Shown here piece by piece: positions 14,253 to 16,929 of a stretch of DNA of 16,929 nucleotides. Each line of letters starts with the position of its first letter. The first letter of the stretch is position 1. Origin of the DNA: Bacillota bacterium (GTDB taxonomy: Bacteria; Bacillota; Clostridia; Christensenellales; JAEXRW01); the NCBI GenBank assembly GCA_023454175.1, contig JAEXRW010000012.1:1-16929 (forward strand), given 5' to 3'. Both the position numbers and the translations under genes were made by a program. The notes beneath the pieces were generated by a model. It saw only the letters and a list, made by a program, of their open reading frames with translations. It made no database searches and was not told the DNA's origin.

Positions 14253-14297
14253 AGGCGTTAAAACGCCTAAAGCGTTATCACGCCTGAGGCGGTGATC
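14253..14297 (+). promoter_or_regulatory. Stem-loops covering the rnpA ribosome-binding region
   Basis: AGGCGT/ACGCCT (14253-14268) is followed by ATCACGCC (14277-14284) pairing with GGCGGTGAT (14288-14296, one bulge). The second stem contains AGGCGGTGATC, a near match to the extended anti-Shine-Dalgarno complement, and the GTG at 14292. It could limit rnpA translation; this is inference. Confidence 0.4.
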
Positions 14298-14639
14298 CAG
14301 ATCAAGCGGATGTATTCGCTGAAAAAGAACAAGGAATTTGCCTTTGCCTACCGCCGCGGACGGGCGGTATCCTCCGATCTGCTGACACTGATCTATGTGC
14401 GGCGGGGCAAGGACATCACCCGCGCGGGGTTTGCGGTGGGCAAAAAGGTGGGCAAGGCCGTGGTGCGCAACAAGGTGAAGCGCAGGCTGCGCGAGGCCTA
14501 CACCAGGGTCCTGGCGGAAGTGAAGCCGGGCTATTCACTGGTATTCGTAGCCAAGGGGCCCACGGCGCAGGCCGAATTCTGCGAGCTGGAAAAGGCGCTG
14601 AACCTGCTGCTGCGGCGGTCGGCGCTCTTGGGGCAATGA
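14292..14639 (+). CDS. rnpA: Ribonuclease P protein component
   Basis: This protein of up to 115 residues is the basic subunit that helps the RNase P RNA cleave tRNA 5' leaders. Typical features are YSLKKNKEFAFAYRRGR (8-24), GFAVGKKVGKAVVRNKVKR (46-64) and the RNR signature RNKVKRRLREAY (59-70). The start is uncertain. GTG at 14292 gives MIQIKRMYSLKK, a normal N-terminus, but its nearest Shine-Dalgarno overlaps it. ATG at 14310 is the alternative: it gives a rather short N-terminus and sits 12 bases after the AGGCGGTGATC site. The stop is 10 bases before yidD, indicating co-transcription. Confidence 0.94.
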   Translation: MIQIKRMYSLKKNKEFAFAYRRGRAVSSDLLTLIYVRRGKDITRAGFAVGKKVGKAVVRNKVKRRLREAYTRVLAEVKPGYSLVFVAKGPTAQAEFCELEKALNLLLRRSALLGQ

Positions 14640-14649
14640 AAGGGAAAAA

Positions 14650-14859
14650 ATGAAACGGGCACTCATGGGGTTCATGCGTTTTTACAAGATGGCCATATCG
14701 CCGTACCTGGGGTCCAACTGCAGGTACGTCCCCACCTGCTCGGAATATGCCTATGAGGCGATCTCCAAATACGGGGCCTGGAAAGGCTCCGGGATGGCCA
14801 TACGGCGCCTGCTGCGCTGCCATCCTTTCCACAAGGGCGGATTCGACCCCGTTCCTTGA
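14650..14859 (+). CDS. yidD: Membrane protein insertion efficiency factor YidD
   Basis: This 69-residue protein shows the full family signature: FYKMAISPYLGSNCRYVPTC (11-30), SEYAYEAISKYG (31-42) and RRLLRCHPFHKGGFDPVP (52-69). It is membrane-associated through an amphipathic N-terminal helix and assists YidC-dependent insertion, by family knowledge. AAAGGGA lies 7 bases before the ATG. Its place between rnpA and yidC is the canonical one. Confidence 0.96.
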   Translation: MKRALMGFMRFYKMAISPYLGSNCRYVPTCSEYAYEAISKYGAWKGSGMAIRRLLRCHPFHKGGFDPVP

Positions 14860-14920
14860 AAGACCGCGGCGCGCGGGCGCCAGCTTTTGACTACAAGCGG
14901 AAAACAGGGGGAGTGAAGAT

Positions 14921-16087
14921 TTGCAATTTCTGACTGATAATTTCATATCGGTATTTTTCATAAATATCATCGGGTGGACCAGGAGCCTGCTGGGCATTAC
15001 CGACCCGGCGTGGAGCATGGTGGTGGCCATCGTGGTATTCACGGCCATCATCCGCCTCGTCCTCATCCCGGTGGATATCATCAACCGGAAGCAGACCGTG
15101 AAAATGGCGCGCCTGCAGCCCAAGATGGCGGAACTGAAGGAACGCTACAAGGACCCGCAGGTACTGAACCAGAAGACGCGCGAACTCAACAAAAAGGCGA
15201 AATACAACCCCCTGGCAGGCTGCCTGCCCATGCTGCTGCAGCTGGTCATCTTCTTTGCGTTCTTCGGCGCCCTTTCGGCCATCGCGAACGCGGAGAACAT
15301 GAAGCACATCGTGAGCATCGGCACCGACGTGCTGACCAACGGCGCGGAGGCGGCCAAGCAGACCACGCAATTGCAGGGCTGGCTGTGGGTGCACAACTTC
15401 TGGCAGCCGGATTCGGGCATATCCCCCGTGATGCCGGACCTCAACAGCTACAGCAACACATTCAACTCCATCAACATACTCACCAGCGAGACCAAGGCCG
15501 CACTGGCGACTGTGGGCGGCTGGGGCTCCAACGTGGGACTGACACCCGCCGTGCTGGAATCGGCGAGGCTCCTCGGCGCAGGCGTGCCCAACGTGATAGC
15601 GTACCAGCAAGTGTGGGATGTGGCGACCGTGAACTACCAGAAGGTGATGAACGGCTGGTTCATCCTGCCCGTGCTTTCCGCGGCCGTGTCCTTTTTCCAG
15701 GCATGGCTGACCAACAAGCAGAACCCCAGCGCGATGGCGCAGCAGGGCGGCAAACAGGGCAAGATGATGATCTACCTCATGCCCCTGCTCTTCATCGTAT
15801 TCACGATATCCGCGCCGACGTCGTTTGCATTCTACTACTTCATCTCCAGCCTGCTGTCGCTGGTGGTGTACCTGATCCTTTCCAAGGCCATCAAACTGCA
15901 CCCGCCGGAAGATGAAGAAGGCGAACTGGTGATGGCCGCGCCCGCGGGCAAAGGCGCCGCAGCGCAGGACAAACCCATTTACGCCAAGGCGGAATACAAG
16001 AGCGAGAACCTGAACAGTATCCCTGAAAAGAAAGCCAATATACCGCAGAACCAGCGGAAACGCAAAAAGGGCAAACGGGCCCATTAG
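14921..16087 (+). CDS. yidC: Membrane protein insertase YidC/Oxa1
   Basis: This 388-residue insertase folds inner-membrane proteins with or without SecYEG. A membrane segment at about 31-52 carries the conserved groove arginine R45 (TAIIRLVLIP). The cytoplasmic coiled-coil hairpin follows, with KMARLQPKMAELKERY (61-76) and KKAKYNPLAGCLPMLLQ (91-107). Other membrane segments are at about 103-122, 245-264, 283-299 and 301-321, and a basic tail ends RKRKKGKRAH. The start is TTG at 14921 with GGGGGAG 7 bases upstream. There is no lipoprotein signal as in Bacillus SpoIIIJ. The external loop between the second and third segments (about 125-243) is much longer than in Bacillus homologues. It follows yidD and precedes jag. 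Confidence 0.95.
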   Translation: MQFLTDNFISVFFINIIGWTRSLLGITDPAWSMVVAIVVFTAIIRLVLIPVDIINRKQTVKMARLQPKMAELKERYKDPQVLNQKTRELNKKAKYNPLAGCLPMLLQLVIFFAFFGALSAIANAENMKHIVSIGTDVLTNGAEAAKQTTQLQGWLWVHNFWQPDSGISPVMPDLNSYSNTFNSINILTSETKAALATVGGWGSNVGLTPAVLESARLLGAGVPNVIAYQQVWDVATVNYQKVMNGWFILPVLSAAVSFFQAWLTNKQNPSAMAQQGGKQGKMMIYLMPLLFIVFTISAPTSFAFYYFISSLLSLVVYLILSKAIKLHPPEDEEGELVMAAPAGKGAAAQDKPIYAKAEYKSENLNSIPEKKANIPQNQRKRKKGKRAH

Positions 16088-16119
16088 GCAGATGCTGACG
16101 CACAAGGGAGGTGCCGGAT

Positions 16120-16749
16120 TTGGCACGATCGATAGAAGCCAGTGGAAAGACAGTTGACGAAGCCATCTTCAACGGGCTGGACCTGCTGGGCGTGGAGATC
16201 GACCAGGTGGACATCGAGATCCTGGACGAAGGCTCCAGGGGCCTTTTCGGCCTGGGCGGGAGCCGGAGCCGCGTGCGCCTGACGGTGCGCGAGGAACCCG
16301 AGCTGGCGGCCAAAGCCAGGGATTTCGTGGGGGGCGTACTGGAACGCATCGGCATGAAGGCCACGATGGATACCCAGGAAGAGGAAGGCGTGCTCAAGCT
16401 GAAGCTCAAAGGGCAGGAGCTGGGCGTGCTGATCGGGCGAAGGGGCGAGACGCTGGACGCACTGCAGTACCTGACGGGGCTGGCCGTGAACAAGGGCGGC
16501 GAATACAGGCGCATCCAGCTGGACATCGAAAACTACCGCTCCAGCCGGGAGGAGACATTACAGCGGCTGGCAAGGCGGCTGGCGGGCAAGGTGGCCAAGA
16601 CGGGCGAAAAGGTGGTGCTGGAGCCCATGAACCCCTATGAAAGAAGGGTCATGCACGCCACGCTGCAGGACCACCCGCAGGTGACCACCGCGAGCGAGGG
16701 CGAGGAGCCCAACCGCAGGGTGACCATCCTGCCGAAAAAAAAGAATTAA
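16120..16749 (+). CDS. jag: RNA-binding protein Jag (KhpB/EloR, SpoIIIJ-associated)
   Basis: This 209-residue RNA-binding protein has a Jag-N domain (about 1-52, including GKTVDEAIFNGLDLLG and GSRGLFGLG), a KH domain (about 75-140) with the GxxG loop IGRRGE (105-110), and an R3H domain (about 142-205) with NPYERRVMH (171-179). In Gram-positive bacteria it works with KhpA and affects cell elongation and division. GTG at 16111 is open but lies inside the ribosome site itself. TTG at 16120 is 6 bases after GGGAGGTG (16106-16113) and gives MARSIEASGKTVDEA, the normal family start, so TTG is chosen. It is the last gene of the cluster. Confidence 0.94.
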   Translation: MARSIEASGKTVDEAIFNGLDLLGVEIDQVDIEILDEGSRGLFGLGGSRSRVRLTVREEPELAAKARDFVGGVLERIGMKATMDTQEEEGVLKLKLKGQELGVLIGRRGETLDALQYLTGLAVNKGGEYRRIQLDIENYRSSREETLQRLARRLAGKVAKTGEKVVLEPMNPYERRVMHATLQDHPQVTTASEGEEPNRRVTILPKKKN

Positions 16750-16759
16750 GGACTTGCGA

Positions 16760-16788
16760 GGGCTGTACGGAGGTACGGCCCTTTTTTT
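16760..16788 (+). terminator. Intrinsic terminator after jag
   Basis: GGGCTGTAC (16760-16768), loop GGAG, GTACGGCCC (16773-16781, one G-T pair), then seven T. It closes the rpmH-jag transcription unit. Confidence 0.94.
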
Positions 16789-16812
16789 AATTGAGAATTG
16801 AAAATTGAGAAT

Positions 16813-16929
16813 CATGAGTTTACAAAATAAGTGCAACACTTGAGGAAATGAATGACCCAGCAAGCCAAAACCTTGTAAAATGGGAGTTGCGAGACAACCA
16901 TAACAAGGAGGAAAGGCAAGATGGGTCAC
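16813..16929 (+). mobile_element. Probable left end of an insertion sequence (IS30-like?)
   Basis: After the jag terminator and a low-complexity AATTGAGAATTG run, TTTACAAAATAAGTGCAACA (about 16820-16839) resembles the AAGTGCAACA ends I associate with IS30-family elements. A nested stem, CCTTGT/ACAAGG (16871-16908) around GTTG/CAAC (16886-16898), overlaps the AAGGAGG site. Such a stem is a common way for transposase genes to avoid activation by read-through. The element runs off the window, so this is tentative. Confidence 0.4.
16921..16929 (+). CDS. Start of a truncated gene, possibly transposase
   Basis: Only ATG GGT CAC (MGH) is inside the window. AAGGAGG (16905-16911) lies 9 bases upstream, which strongly supports a real start. 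Identity as an IS30-type transposase rests on the upstream terminal-like sequence only. Confidence 0.4.

Noticed and set aside
14891..16126. Minus-strand open frame of 411 codons
   Set aside because: Antisense shadow of yidC, rich in His and Arg as expected for a reverse frame.
1..16929. rRNA or tRNA genes
   Set aside because: No tRNA cloverleaf or rRNA-like sequence was recognised by eye; a covariance-model scan was not possible.

Overview
The window looks like the chromosomal replication-origin region of a moderately GC-rich member of the Bacillota, class Clostridia. The evidence is the set of dnaA, dnaN, rpmH, rnpA, yidD, yidC and jag around clustered DnaA boxes, strong G-rich Shine-Dalgarno sites, and several TTG or GTG starts. 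A gut-type or Christensenellales-like lineage is a guess from protein style, not something the sequence proves.

Left part (1-4174): a repeat-rich spacer, then two plus-strand genes. The first is a 343-residue protein that looks like a two-domain lipocalin-like (AttH/CrtC/DUF7064-7065-type) protein. The second is a 798-residue PEP-synthase/rifampin-phosphotransferase-type dikinase with an N-terminal ATP-grasp and a C-terminal phosphohistidine domain. Five consecutive stem-loops separate them and a clean terminator ends the block. Two directly oriented copies of a longer intergenic repeat flank the pair.

Middle part (4175-9564): nearly 800 bases of repeats, then minus-strand genes for an SseB-family protein, a PAT-like GNAT acetyltransferase, dnaN and dnaA. 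The expected dnaN-downstream genes (S4-domain yaaA, recF, gyrB) are not here. DnaA-box-like sites lie on both sides of dnaA, as in bipartite Bacillota origins. Two perfect TTATCCACA boxes lie just upstream of dnaA.

Right part (9565-16929): the dnaA-rpmH interval is 4.4 kb instead of the usual few hundred bases. It holds a small secreted protein, a lipoprotein, a TTG-started amidohydrolase and more repeats. A consensus promoter (TTGACA, 17 bp, TATAAT) then drives rpmH-rnpA-yidD-yidC-jag, the ribosomal protein/RNase P/membrane insertase cluster, which ends at a strong terminator. The last ~110 bases look like the left end of an insertion sequence, with the first three codons of its gene.

A family of about nine short hairpin elements runs through the intergenic spaces. 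Each has a GC-rich stem followed by CCTAC, and several have a GTTCAG motif about 60 bases downstream. Their stems covary. Together with the longer repeat, they account for most of the non-coding DNA. No rRNA, tRNA or CRISPR array was recognised.
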